Program-made: the position numbers and the translations under genes
Shown: positions 45,663 through 53,247 of the stretch, piece by piece
Numbering within the stretch: the first letter of the stretch is position 1
Layout: each line of letters begins with the position of its first letter
Notes under the pieces: model-generated
What the model saw: the letters and a program-made list of their open reading frames with translations, nothing else
What the model was told of the DNA's origin: nothing
The model's database searches: none
Source of the DNA: Thalassospira lucentensis
GTDB lineage: Bacteria > Pseudomonadota > Alphaproteobacteria > Rhodospirillales > Thalassospiraceae
Assembly (NCBI RefSeq): GCF_032921865.1
Contig: NZ_CP136684.1
Location: forward strand, 2,577,001 to 2,641,000
DNA length: 64,000 nt
Direction: 5' to 3'

Positions 45663-47309
45663 ACTGACTAGCTTGATCACTTGTTGCGTGACACTTTCCG
45701 ATCCGGGTTCGGCCCAGTAAAGGGTCGCGCTCAGTTTGAAATCGTTGTCGCGACAGTCGGCATTCATGATGGCGAAATTGTTGTCACCGGCAAAGCGGAA
45801 CATCTGTTCAAATCGCCCACCGTCAAACCCGTCAATCGCGGCTGATTTCTGCATGGCAGCCGTGGCAATGCCCGGTGCCGGTTTGCGCGAAATCGCACTT
45901 GAGGTCACATTGAACAACCGCGCCTTGGGATAGGTCGTGCAATGGGTGATCTGAAACGCGCTGGCGCAGTGGACGTCGCCGCTCAGGATCACGATCGGGA
46001 TGTTGCTTTCAGCCGATCGGGCCAGAAGCAATTCAAGCATTGCATTGCGTTCCTTATGGTTGGTTTCATGGCCCCATTCATCCATGAAATCATCCTTCTG
46101 GCCACCAAAGTCGAGGGTGTTGACCGCACTTTCCGTCCAATGAACGACGGGAACAGGTGAACAGATAAAGATCGCCTTTTTCTTTTTGATTGAGGCTGAA
46201 TTGATCCACTTTTTGAAACGCCCGAACTGTTCCGCGCCAAGCAATCGCTGCCCGTCAGGCAATTCACAATCATGATGGCCGCGCACATCAAGCATGTAAA
46301 AGCCATAGGCTCCCTGATCGAAATGATAATCCCATTCACTGGCATCGGGATCGCCATTGATGATCTTGCTGTCAGGATTGTGGGCGTGCTGATATTCCAG
46401 ATAAGCCTGTGCTGCGGCCTTGAACATCAGCATGACAAGTTCGTAATTGGCGTCTTCGTCGTCATCCTGAAAGAAATTGCAAATCTTGGCCTTGCGTTCC
46501 TTGGCAGTTAACGACCCCCAGCCATCCATGATCTCGTGATCGTCCCAGATCATGTATTGCGGGAACCGGCGATAAACATATCGCAGATGTTCGAACTGCC
46601 AGTAAATTCGGTAATAGGTGCGGTAAAGCTTGGTGAAATAGTCGATGATGGCGGGTTCATTGAGGCTTCCGTCGGGCTTGCGATAGGTCGCGAGCAACGC
46701 GTTTTTATTATTCTTAAGCCACACCCAGACATCCTGGATTTGCGATTTATGGTTGGTGTCGCAATAAACCTGATCGCCGCCGCCAATCACGAAATCGGCC
46801 CTTCGTTCGTTCAGCACGTCATAAAACTTGTCCCATGCGCCTTCGCTGTTGGGTTTGACGCTGAACGGGTCGTGGCAGGAATAAAACCCGAATTGCAGGG
46901 ATTGCGGGTTTTTGGCAAGGGTTCTGAACCAGTATGAGTGATCGCCGCCCATCTCGATGCAGCGATCAAGACCAAGCTTGTCAGACGCCAGATAATAGTA
47001 ATAGCGCGTATCGGGTTTAAGGCCGCTGACCTCGAATGTCGTGGTCAGGTCGGTCTGATGGGTGAAATTGCGTTCGGCCATGAAGACGATATCAGTGTTT
47101 TCATCCTTCATTGCAGCAAGGCTTTTGCCCGACAGGTCATAGGCATCCTCGGGCAGCTTCTGGGCACTTACGATCAGTGTCCATAGGCCGTCCCTGTATG
47201 CCCGAACCCAGATTTTCGCGGTGCTGTCGGTAGTGTGACCGACAATGGCAGCCGTTCTGATCTTGGCTTTGAGTGTTTCGTAATTGTCTGGCTGTTGCAG
47301 GCTTGTCAT
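45660..47309 (-). CDS. PhoD-like alkaline phosphatase D family protein
   Basis: A 549-residue metallophosphoesterase of the PhoD-like class. Motifs: FVIGGGDQVYCD, MIWDDHEIMDGWG, and VILSGDVHCASAF bind the metal centre. An N-terminal Fn3-like domain (GHTTDSTAKIWVRAY) precedes it. There is no obvious Tat signal (N-terminus MTSLQQPDNYETLKAKIR), unlike classical secreted PhoD, so a cytoplasmic phosphodiesterase role is possible. Confidence 0.88.
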   Translation of the reverse strand: MTSLQQPDNYETLKAKIRTAAIVGHTTDSTAKIWVRAYRDGLWTLIVSAQKLPEDAYDLSGKSLAAMKDENTDIVFMAERNFTHQTDLTTTFEVSGLKPDTRYYYYLASDKLGLDRCIEMGGDHSYWFRTLAKNPQSLQFGFYSCHDPFSVKPNSEGAWDKFYDVLNERRADFVIGGGDQVYCDTNHKSQIQDVWVWLKNNKNALLATYRKPDGSLNEPAIIDYFTKLYRTYYRIYWQFEHLRYVYRRFPQYMIWDDHEIMDGWGSLTAKERKAKICNFFQDDDEDANYELVMLMFKAAAQAYLEYQHAHNPDSKIINGDPDASEWDYHFDQGAYGFYMLDVRGHHDCELPDGQRLLGAEQFGRFKKWINSASIKKKKAIFICSPVPVVHWTESAVNTLDFGGQKDDFMDEWGHETNHKERNAMLELLLARSAESNIPIVILSGDVHCASAFQITHCTTYPKARLFNVTSSAISRKPAPGIATAAMQKSAAIDGFDGGRFEQMFRFAGDNNFAIMNADCRDNDFKLSATLYWAEPGSESVTQQVIKLVS

Positions 47310-47475
47310 GGATAATCCCCGCGCATTTTACGGCCCGTTTTCAGGCGCTTGTTGTCCCTCTTGCCCCTTTTCGGGGTACGGGCAGTTTAGGCGAATTTGT
47401 GCGCGTATCAATTTCAAGTTTCAGATGCGATGGTTTGGCAATTTTATCGGGAATAATGTCGCACCCTGAAACAGA

Positions 47476-47660
47476 AAACGCCCGGTCGGGGAAACCGGGC
47501 GTTTCGGCCCATCCGGAAGGGAGACTAACCGGATGGAAACAGGGTCGGACGGCCAATTTTTTGGGAGGCTGGCCGTTTGGCATATGCCCTTACGAGAGGG
47601 GGCTCGTTGGGGGCGTGGGCGACCCTGCATTGGTGGCGCGAGGGGACGCGTCTTGTTTGG
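47476..47660 (-). ncRNA. Candidate small RNA with anti-Shine-Dalgarno hairpin loops
   Basis: The 364-base gap between the EamA gene and the PhoD-like gene holds three consecutive perfect hairpins. Read on the minus strand: stem ACGGCCA/TGGCCGT (47549-47576) with a loop containing CCTCCC; stem CCATCCGG/CCGGATGG (47509-47536) with a loop containing CTCCC; and AAACGCCCGGT/ACCGGGCGTTT (47476-47504) followed by TCTGTTTC, a terminator. C/U-rich CUCC loops on serial stems are the hallmark of alphaproteobacterial anti-SD sRNAs. No clear promoter is visible, so the 5' end is a guess; it could instead be a 3' UTR of the EamA mRNA. Confidence 0.45.
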
Positions 47661-47673
47661 TCTTCTATTCGTC

Positions 47674-48636
47674 TCAGGCCGGGGCCGGATCGGTTGTGCC
47701 TAGTGACTTGAGCCGCTTGGCATGGCGGCGTTTCGAATAGGTGATCTGCATGATACCCAGCATCACCAGAAGGGCCGAAATCCAGAAAACACTGTCATGT
47801 GTCGGCGCCGGTGTCAGGTCAAACCGTGCGGCAAGCATTTCGAGCCCCAGCAGGATAAAGGGCAGGATACTTGTCGCCAGGATGTATTTCTCCATCCCGG
47901 CTGTCTTGATCGACCGCAATGTCAGGACCATAGCAGGGCCGCGCAACAGCGTTCCAAGGATCAGACCGGCCAATATGGTCTCGATCCCGAAGAACCCGTC
48001 AAGCGAGGTGTAGGGGATCGGAACCGGGCTGATTGCGCCGATCAGCGGTGGGAAGATCAGAAACACCGAGGCGGTAATCAGCAGCAAAACCCCGGTAAAG
48101 CGCAAATGCGACCATGCATCCCTGATCTGGTTATCGGGGTGTTTTTCCGCCAGAACCGATGATGAAATCGCCGTAACCTCGGATGCCAGCATCAGCCACA
48201 CCGCCGGATTGGCAAAGCCATCGGGCAGATGCCAGGCAAGGAAGCCAGCCCCGGTAAGCAGGATTGCATGGCCGAACCATTCCGATTTGCCCGGTGCGCG
48301 GCCAAGGATAAAGGCCGCGGCAAGGGCTGCCATCGGCATGCCGGTTTGCGATAAGATCCCGCTTTCAGGCGCACTGATATAAACCAGTGCCGCGGTCCAA
48401 CTGACTCCGGTCAGGACGCGCAAAATTCCATAGGCCCAGTTGATCCGCAACGTGAATTGTCGCCACGGAATGGTCCGACCAGGGGCAAGCAACACCAGCG
48501 CCAGCCCGCCAAAAACCAGCTGCCAGCAGGTCATGGCATAGACATCGACATCAAACGCCGTCAATGCGATCCGGTTGCACACCAGAAGCATCGCCCAGAC
48601 GACAGTCGTGCTGACAAGCAGGATCAGAACCGGCAT
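47674..48636 (-). CDS. EamA/DMT-family transporter
   Basis: A 320-residue ten-helix transporter with two EamA repeats and a basic C-terminal tail (YSKRRHAKRLKSLG). The third EamA-type gene in the window. Its 3' flank holds the hairpin cluster at 47476-47576. Substrate unknown. Confidence 0.85.
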   Translation of the reverse strand: MPVLILLVSTTVVWAMLLVCNRIALTAFDVDVYAMTCWQLVFGGLALVLLAPGRTIPWRQFTLRINWAYGILRVLTGVSWTAALVYISAPESGILSQTGMPMAALAAAFILGRAPGKSEWFGHAILLTGAGFLAWHLPDGFANPAVWLMLASEVTAISSSVLAEKHPDNQIRDAWSHLRFTGVLLLITASVFLIFPPLIGAISPVPIPYTSLDGFFGIETILAGLILGTLLRGPAMVLTLRSIKTAGMEKYILATSILPFILLGLEMLAARFDLTPAPTHDSVFWISALLVMLGIMQITYSKRRHAKRLKSLGTTDPAPA

Positions 48637-48807
48637 ATGAAAAAACTTTAAAAGTTATGAACAATGATAGTCTCATGGATTCAGGAATGAATAGCCATGC
48701 CCGATATTTAAGGGGTGCTATTCATATTTGTATCGCTGGGCAGGCTGCCGCCAACCATGCGGACTTCCACAGGCGGCGGCGTTAACTCGTGACACCAGGC
48801 CGTATGA

Positions 48808-49797
48808 TCAGCTAAAAATCAGCGACTGATGCGCTCCCACCCCGGCCAGAACACCTGCTGCGGATGCCAGCGTCGCATTATGCCGTGCGGTGGCAGCATC
48901 GCCTGCGGCAAAGACGCCTGGGATACTGGTTTCCTGTGATGCATCGACTTTGATGAATGGTCCGGCAATTCCTTCTTCGAACGCGCAGCCGAGCATTTCG
49001 GAAAGTGGATTGGTCATGGAAACGGTTGGTCCGGCAAACAATGCCTGAATGGGCATGCTGCGCCCGTCAGCCAGTTTAACGGCCTCAAGGTCGGGGGCTG
49101 CGCCGATCAGTTCGACAATCGGGCTTTGTTCAATCGTGATCCCGCGCGCGTCCATCTGGGCACGGATTTCGGGTTCCGGTTCGTATTTCCCCTGCGTGAA
49201 AAAGGTCGTGGGACCCCAGTCGGGGATCATCATGGCCTGATGGTTGGACATCGGCCCGGTTGCTAGCACGCCCAGGGCGCGGTCGCGCACTTCATAGCCA
49301 TGGCAATAGGGACAATGCAGCACCGTTTTGCCCCAGCGCGGCATCAGGCCGGGGATATCGGGCAGGGTATCGACGACCCCGGTGGCAAGGATCAGGCGCC
49401 GGGCCTGAAAGCGGCGGCCGTCATCAAGCGACACTTTGAAACGGTTGTTGTCTTCGTTCCCGGTTCCGGCGGCATCCGGTTCCAGTCGGCTCGCCGCTTT
49501 TGCCATACCGTGCACAATGCTGACGGTGGGGTAGGCCCTGATCTGGCCAATCGCAAGTCGCGAAATTTCATCCGGGCTTTTGCCATCAAGACCGAAAAAT
49601 CCGTGTGAGGCCGCAGCAAACCGGTTGCGCGGTAGTCCTGCATCAATGATGCATATCTGCTTTCGGGCGCGCGCCAGTTGCATCGCGGCGGACAGGCCTG
49701 CGAAACCGGCACCAATGATGATCACGTCATAAAGTTTTTCGGAATCAGGCATCGAAACCGGTTGGGTTGCGGACGGGGTGGGGATGGCGTCAGACAT
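48808..49797 (-). CDS. Thioredoxin-reductase-like NAD(P)/FAD oxidoreductase
   Basis: A 329-residue flavoprotein with FAD-binding IIGAGFAGLSAAMQLARARK, redox pair CPYC in HCPYCHGYEV, and GVFAAGDAA near the C-terminus. The second nucleotide-binding site reads VLATGPMSNHQA, not GxGxxG/A, typical for a branch of Trx-reductase-like proteins. A roughly 20-residue polar extension precedes the FAD fold. Divergent from an Rrf2 regulator, a common pairing for redox genes. Confidence 0.88.
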   Translation of the reverse strand: MSDAIPTPSATQPVSMPDSEKLYDVIIIGAGFAGLSAAMQLARARKQICIIDAGLPRNRFAAASHGFFGLDGKSPDEISRLAIGQIRAYPTVSIVHGMAKAASRLEPDAAGTGNEDNNRFKVSLDDGRRFQARRLILATGVVDTLPDIPGLMPRWGKTVLHCPYCHGYEVRDRALGVLATGPMSNHQAMMIPDWGPTTFFTQGKYEPEPEIRAQMDARGITIEQSPIVELIGAAPDLEAVKLADGRSMPIQALFAGPTVSMTNPLSEMLGCAFEEGIAGPFIKVDASQETSIPGVFAAGDAATARHNATLASAAGVLAGVGAHQSLIFS

Positions 49798-49833
49798 GAT
49801 CGGAACTCCTGTGATATCTCAAAATCAATCATG

Positions 49834-49847
49834 TAACTTTATAAGTA
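49834..49847. promoter_or_regulatory. Candidate Rrf2-type operator
   Basis: TAACTT-TAT-AAGTA is an AT-rich inverted repeat midway between the divergent oxidoreductase and Rrf2 genes. Position fits; no consensus proof. Confidence 0.35.
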
Positions 49848-49953
49848 TCGTAAATTTCTGGAGTCAAGCATCTTGAAACTTTTGGTGTTGCGAATATGCG
49901 CCAAAGCCCGATAGTCTGGGATATGATGAATGCCAGCCCCAAGGAAACCGTTG

Positions 49954-50448
49954 ATGCGCCGTGACAGCCGCCTTTCCCGCATGTTGCATGTCCTGATCCA
50001 CATGGACCGGTTTGGCGGGGCGATGACATCCGATATGATTGCCCGGATGCTTGACACCAATCCGGTGGTGGTTCGCCGAACGATGGCAGGGCTGCGCGAT
50101 GCCGGTTATGTGCGATCCGAAAAGGGGCATGGTGGCGGATGGGTGATCATTCGTCCGCTATCGGAAATCACGTTTCTTGATATCCATAACGCGCTTGGCA
50201 ATCCGTCGATCTTTGCCATGGGGGTTGCGGTCGAACATCCCGAATGTCTGGTCGAACAGGCGGTGAATGCCGCCCTTGGCAGTTCGTTTGACGCGGCCGA
50301 GCAACTTCTGCTTGAACGGTTCGCATCGGTCACGCTGGCGGATCTTGCTTCCGATGTCGATCAACGCTGGCCGACTGAACCCGATGGTAAATGGACCGGA
50401 CCGGGCAGCATTTTCGAACATCTGCCCAAGTCCAAAGATTCCGAATAG
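49954..50448 (+). CDS. Rrf2-family transcriptional regulator
   Basis: A 164-residue winged-helix regulator (RLSRMLHVLIHMDRFGGAMTSDMIARMLDTNPVVVRRTMAGLRDAGYVRSEKGHGGGW). It has only one Cys (PECLVEQ), so the three-Cys Fe-S site of IscR/NsrR is absent. ATG 49954 follows AAGGAAAC; ATG 49930 does not. Likely controls the divergent reductase, perhaps by a thiol switch. Confidence 0.88.
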   Translation: MRRDSRLSRMLHVLIHMDRFGGAMTSDMIARMLDTNPVVVRRTMAGLRDAGYVRSEKGHGGGWVIIRPLSEITFLDIHNALGNPSIFAMGVAVEHPECLVEQAVNAALGSSFDAAEQLLLERFASVTLADLASDVDQRWPTEPDGKWTGPGSIFEHLPKSKDSE

Positions 50449-50599
50449 TCATACTTTACAGGTGCTTGCGGTTTTATGGAGGTACCCGTGCAACCATGAC
50501 TTGCGGTGCGGGTAGTGATCCAATAATGAATAGCGATAGGGTTGTTTGATGATCCGTTATTCAATCCTGTATCGCGCCCCACCATCAGCCGAGGCCCCG

Positions 50600-51526
50600 A
50601 TGACGACCAAAAAACCCGATTGGGATCATATTCGCGTGTTTCTGGCGCTTGCGCGTACCGGCAGTCTCAGGGCGGCCTCGCAGGAGCTTGGCGTCAGCCA
50701 GCCGACATTGGGGCGACATTTATCCGCTCTTGAAGACGTTGTCGGTGTCGTGCTGTTTGATCGCCTGCCCGAGGGATTGCGCATGACAGAGGCCGGGCGC
50801 GATTTGCGCCCGCGCGCCGAGGCGATGGAAGAAGCCGCCTTTGCCTTTCACCGGCAGGGTGACGCGATATCGGGTATTCGAGACCGGCAGGTCCGCCTGA
50901 CCGCCAGTGCATGGTCGGCACTGTTTCTTGCTGGTCAGATCAATAGCAAACCCGACGGTCTTTACCTTGAAATCCGGCAATCCGACGATACGCAGTTGCT
51001 GACCAAACGCGAGGCGGATTTTGCCGTCCGGCATGGTCTGCCCCTGACCGGGGATTTTATCACCAAGCGGCTTGGGACGATTTCCTGTGCGATCTATGCG
51101 ACCGAGAGATTGGCGTATGATATGCGTGGTATGGGGCCGGATCGGGTGTTTTCTGATGCGCCGTGGATCTGTTTTTCCGAGGAATTTGACCTTTATGAAA
51201 GCCAGCGCTGGTTGCTGGCCCATATTGACGGTAACAAGCCGCTGTTTCGCGCAGGCAATACCGCGATGCTGCAAAATGCGTTGCGCACCGGGATCGGGGC
51301 CGGGATTTTGCCATGCTTCCTGGGGGACCGCGATCCTGCATTGGCCCGGGTTTCGCGCCCGATCGAGACGCTGGATTCCGATATCTGGCTGATTGTTCAT
51401 CGAGATCTGCGGGCGGCCGAAGGTATCAAGCAGGCGACCAACTGGGTTGCTGATATTTATAAACGCCGGGTGATGCAGTTATCAGGTGCACGGGCCTCTG
51501 GCGGTGAGGGAATGGAACTGAAATAG
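50600..51526 (+). CDS. LysR-family transcriptional regulator
   Basis: A 308-residue LysR protein with HTH (HIRVFLALARTGSLRAASQELGVSQPTLGRHLSALEDVVGVVLFDR) and effector domain. ATG 50600 gives a normal N-terminus; the ORF runs back to 50546. No divergent partner, so the target is not apparent. Confidence 0.9.
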   Translation: MTTKKPDWDHIRVFLALARTGSLRAASQELGVSQPTLGRHLSALEDVVGVVLFDRLPEGLRMTEAGRDLRPRAEAMEEAAFAFHRQGDAISGIRDRQVRLTASAWSALFLAGQINSKPDGLYLEIRQSDDTQLLTKREADFAVRHGLPLTGDFITKRLGTISCAIYATERLAYDMRGMGPDRVFSDAPWICFSEEFDLYESQRWLLAHIDGNKPLFRAGNTAMLQNALRTGIGAGILPCFLGDRDPALARVSRPIETLDSDIWLIVHRDLRAAEGIKQATNWVADIYKRRVMQLSGARASGGEGMELK

Positions 51527-51631
51527 GCAAAAGAAATGCCGCCCGGGTTGTGTCGGGCGGCAGGTTCGCAAAGGGCGTGTCGGGGTTCGCGCCTTTGCGG
51601 GTACTTTCTGCTTTTCCACACCCCTGTGGGA

Positions 51632-52711
51632 TCAGTTTGCGACCATTGCGGCCGGTTTGGGTGTGGTTTTACTGCTGACCGGCAGGATCGGGTATTCCAC
51701 GCGCGGTGCTTCCCCGGTCAGGGTCATGAGGAAGGCGGTAATCGCCTTGATCTGACTGTCATCAAGTTCGGCACCAAGCTGGCTGGAACTCATGATCGCG
51801 ACGGCCTGTTCCAGATTCCAGACCTTGCCAGAATGGAAATAGGGTGCGGTCAGTTCGATATTGCGAAGCGGTCCGGCGCGGAACACATAGTCATCCGTTG
51901 CCGTCTGGGTTACGGCAAAGCGGCCCTTGTCATCGGGCGGCAGGATTTCTGCACCCGGCTGTTCGACAACACCGAACGGATAATAACCGGTGCCACCGAC
52001 ATTCACCCCGTTATGGCAGGATGCACAACCGGTATCGATGAACAGTTCAAGCCCGGCCATTTCTGTTTTGGTCAGGATGGCATCGTTGCCTTCCAGAAAC
52101 TGGTCAAACCGTGATGCTGGGGTAATCAGGGTTGCTTCAAACGCCTCGATTGCTCTGGCCATGTTATCAAACGTTACCGGATCTGCTTCCCCCGGGAAGG
52201 CGTGGGCGAATTTCTGTACGTAATCGCCCATGCTTTTCAGCACTTCGACAACACGTTCGGGGGTGCTGGCCATTTCGACCCCGGCCTGAACCGGGCCTTT
52301 GGCTTGTGCTTTGAGATCCTCGGCGCGGCCATCCCAGAACTGCGCTTCGTTGAACACCGCATTTAGCACGGTCGGGGCGTTACGGGGTCCTTTCTGCCAG
52401 CCGTGGCCGATGGATGTTTCAAGATTGTCATCCCCACCCATGCCCAGATTGTGGCAGGTATTACACGAAATCAGCGCACTGGATGACAGGCGCGGATCAA
52501 AAAACAGCATCTTGCCCAGTTCGACTTTTTCACGGGTAACGGCATTGCCCGAAACGGCCGGTACCATTGACGGAATGACTTCGAAATGTTCAAGGGCGGC
52601 TTCGCGCAGATCGGCAGGCGATGGCGTTTCTGCTGCAAGAACGCTCCCGACGATCCCCAGCATGGCAGTAACCGAAACAAGGCAGCCCGCTAAACCACGA
52701 TATGATTTCAT
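51632..52711 (-). CDS. Di-haem cytochrome c peroxidase (MauG/CcpA family)
   Basis: A 359-residue periplasmic enzyme reducing H2O2 to water with electrons from cytochrome c. Signal peptide ends VLAAE. Two haem-c motifs C83-N-T-C-H87 and C229-A-S-C-H233 mark low- and high-potential sites. Segments DPRLSSS and PYFHSGKV are family hallmarks. A short Thr/Pro tail follows. An FNR-type box lies about 66 bases before the start. Confidence 0.92.
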   Translation of the reverse strand: MKSYRGLAGCLVSVTAMLGIVGSVLAAETPSPADLREAALEHFEVIPSMVPAVSGNAVTREKVELGKMLFFDPRLSSSALISCNTCHNLGMGGDDNLETSIGHGWQKGPRNAPTVLNAVFNEAQFWDGRAEDLKAQAKGPVQAGVEMASTPERVVEVLKSMGDYVQKFAHAFPGEADPVTFDNMARAIEAFEATLITPASRFDQFLEGNDAILTKTEMAGLELFIDTGCASCHNGVNVGGTGYYPFGVVEQPGAEILPPDDKGRFAVTQTATDDYVFRAGPLRNIELTAPYFHSGKVWNLEQAVAIMSSSQLGAELDDSQIKAITAFLMTLTGEAPRVEYPILPVSSKTTPKPAAMVAN

Positions 52712-52770
52712 TTGCTCTCTCCCAAATGATGGTGGTTCGGGAAGTAAAGCAGGAGGTATATGCAGCGACG

Positions 52771-52784
52771 CTGATATATATCAA
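52771..52784. promoter_or_regulatory. FNR/Anr/FixK-type box upstream of the peroxidase
   Basis: CTGAT-ATAT-ATCAA matches TTGAT-N4-ATCAA at 9 of 10 defined positions. Oxygen-dependent control of periplasmic peroxidases by FNR-type regulators is established. Confidence 0.65.
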
Positions 52785-52926
52785 AGCTCTAAAATAAACG
52801 TGATATCAGTATGTTGATTTGAATTTGGCTAATGAAAATGTGCAGTTTCATGGTGACGCATAGATTCAATATAAAGAAATCTTTATGTCTTTCTTGACAG
52901 GTTGGACGTTTATCTGCACTGTATGC

Positions 52927-53127
52927 CTGTCGATGGTTCTTCTGCCCGCCTGTCGGGTAGAAGCTAAGAGGGAATTCGGTGCGTTGCATGTCATATGCGG
53001 CAATGCCGAAGCTGCCCCCGCAACTGTAAGCGGCGAGCTTTTGTCCATTCATGGTCACTGAAACGTTCTGGTGTTTCGGGAAGGCCGGGCAAAGCACTGA
53101 CCCGTGAGCCAGGAGACCTGCCGCGAC
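52927..53127 (+). promoter_or_regulatory. Cobalamin riboswitch upstream of metE
   Basis: Contains the standard conserved blocks: AAGAGGGAA...CGGTGCG, the B12 box region CTGCCCCCGCAACTGTAAGC (about 53011-53031), GGTCACTG, and GAGCCAGGAGACCTGCC (53106-53122). A TTGACA at 52894-52899 is a likely -35. Binding of adenosylcobalamin or relatives should stop expression of metE and the thioesterase. It is closely similar to the nrdA riboswitch (60743-60945). Confidence 0.95.
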
Positions 53128-53154
53128 TTCATATTACGTCCTCGGGCGGGGTGC

Positions 53155-53190
53155 CCCGGTGGAGTATTGTGCTCCCACCGGGTATTTTTG
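53155..53190 (+). terminator. Riboswitch-associated terminator (metE leader)
   Basis: CCCGGTGGAG (53155-53164) pairs with CTCCCACCGGG (53172-53182) with one bulged C, followed by TATTTTTG. It is downstream of the aptamer and before the metE start, so it is the likely B12-dependent terminator. Confidence 0.75.
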
Positions 53191-53216
53191 CCGGTTGGGC
53201 GCATGTGCTTTCGCCA

Positions 53217-53246
53217 GGCCTTTGCCCCCATTTATTGGGGTAAGCC
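53217..53246 (+). promoter_or_regulatory. SD-sequestering hairpin before metE
   Basis: CCCCA (53226-53230) pairs with TGGGG (53236-53240), with outer GGC/GCC and TT/AA pairs. The GGGG is the best ribosome-binding site for ATG 53248, so the hairpin could also block translation. The equivalent element precedes nrdA. Confidence 0.55.
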
Positions 53247-53247
53247 T

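Noticed and set aside
47273..47740. 155-residue ORF through the structured intergenic region
   Set aside because: Runs through three hairpins and the end of the EamA gene; composition unlike a protein.
53104..53247. N-terminal extension of metE
   Set aside because: It is riboswitch and expression platform; MetE homologues start near ATG 53248.
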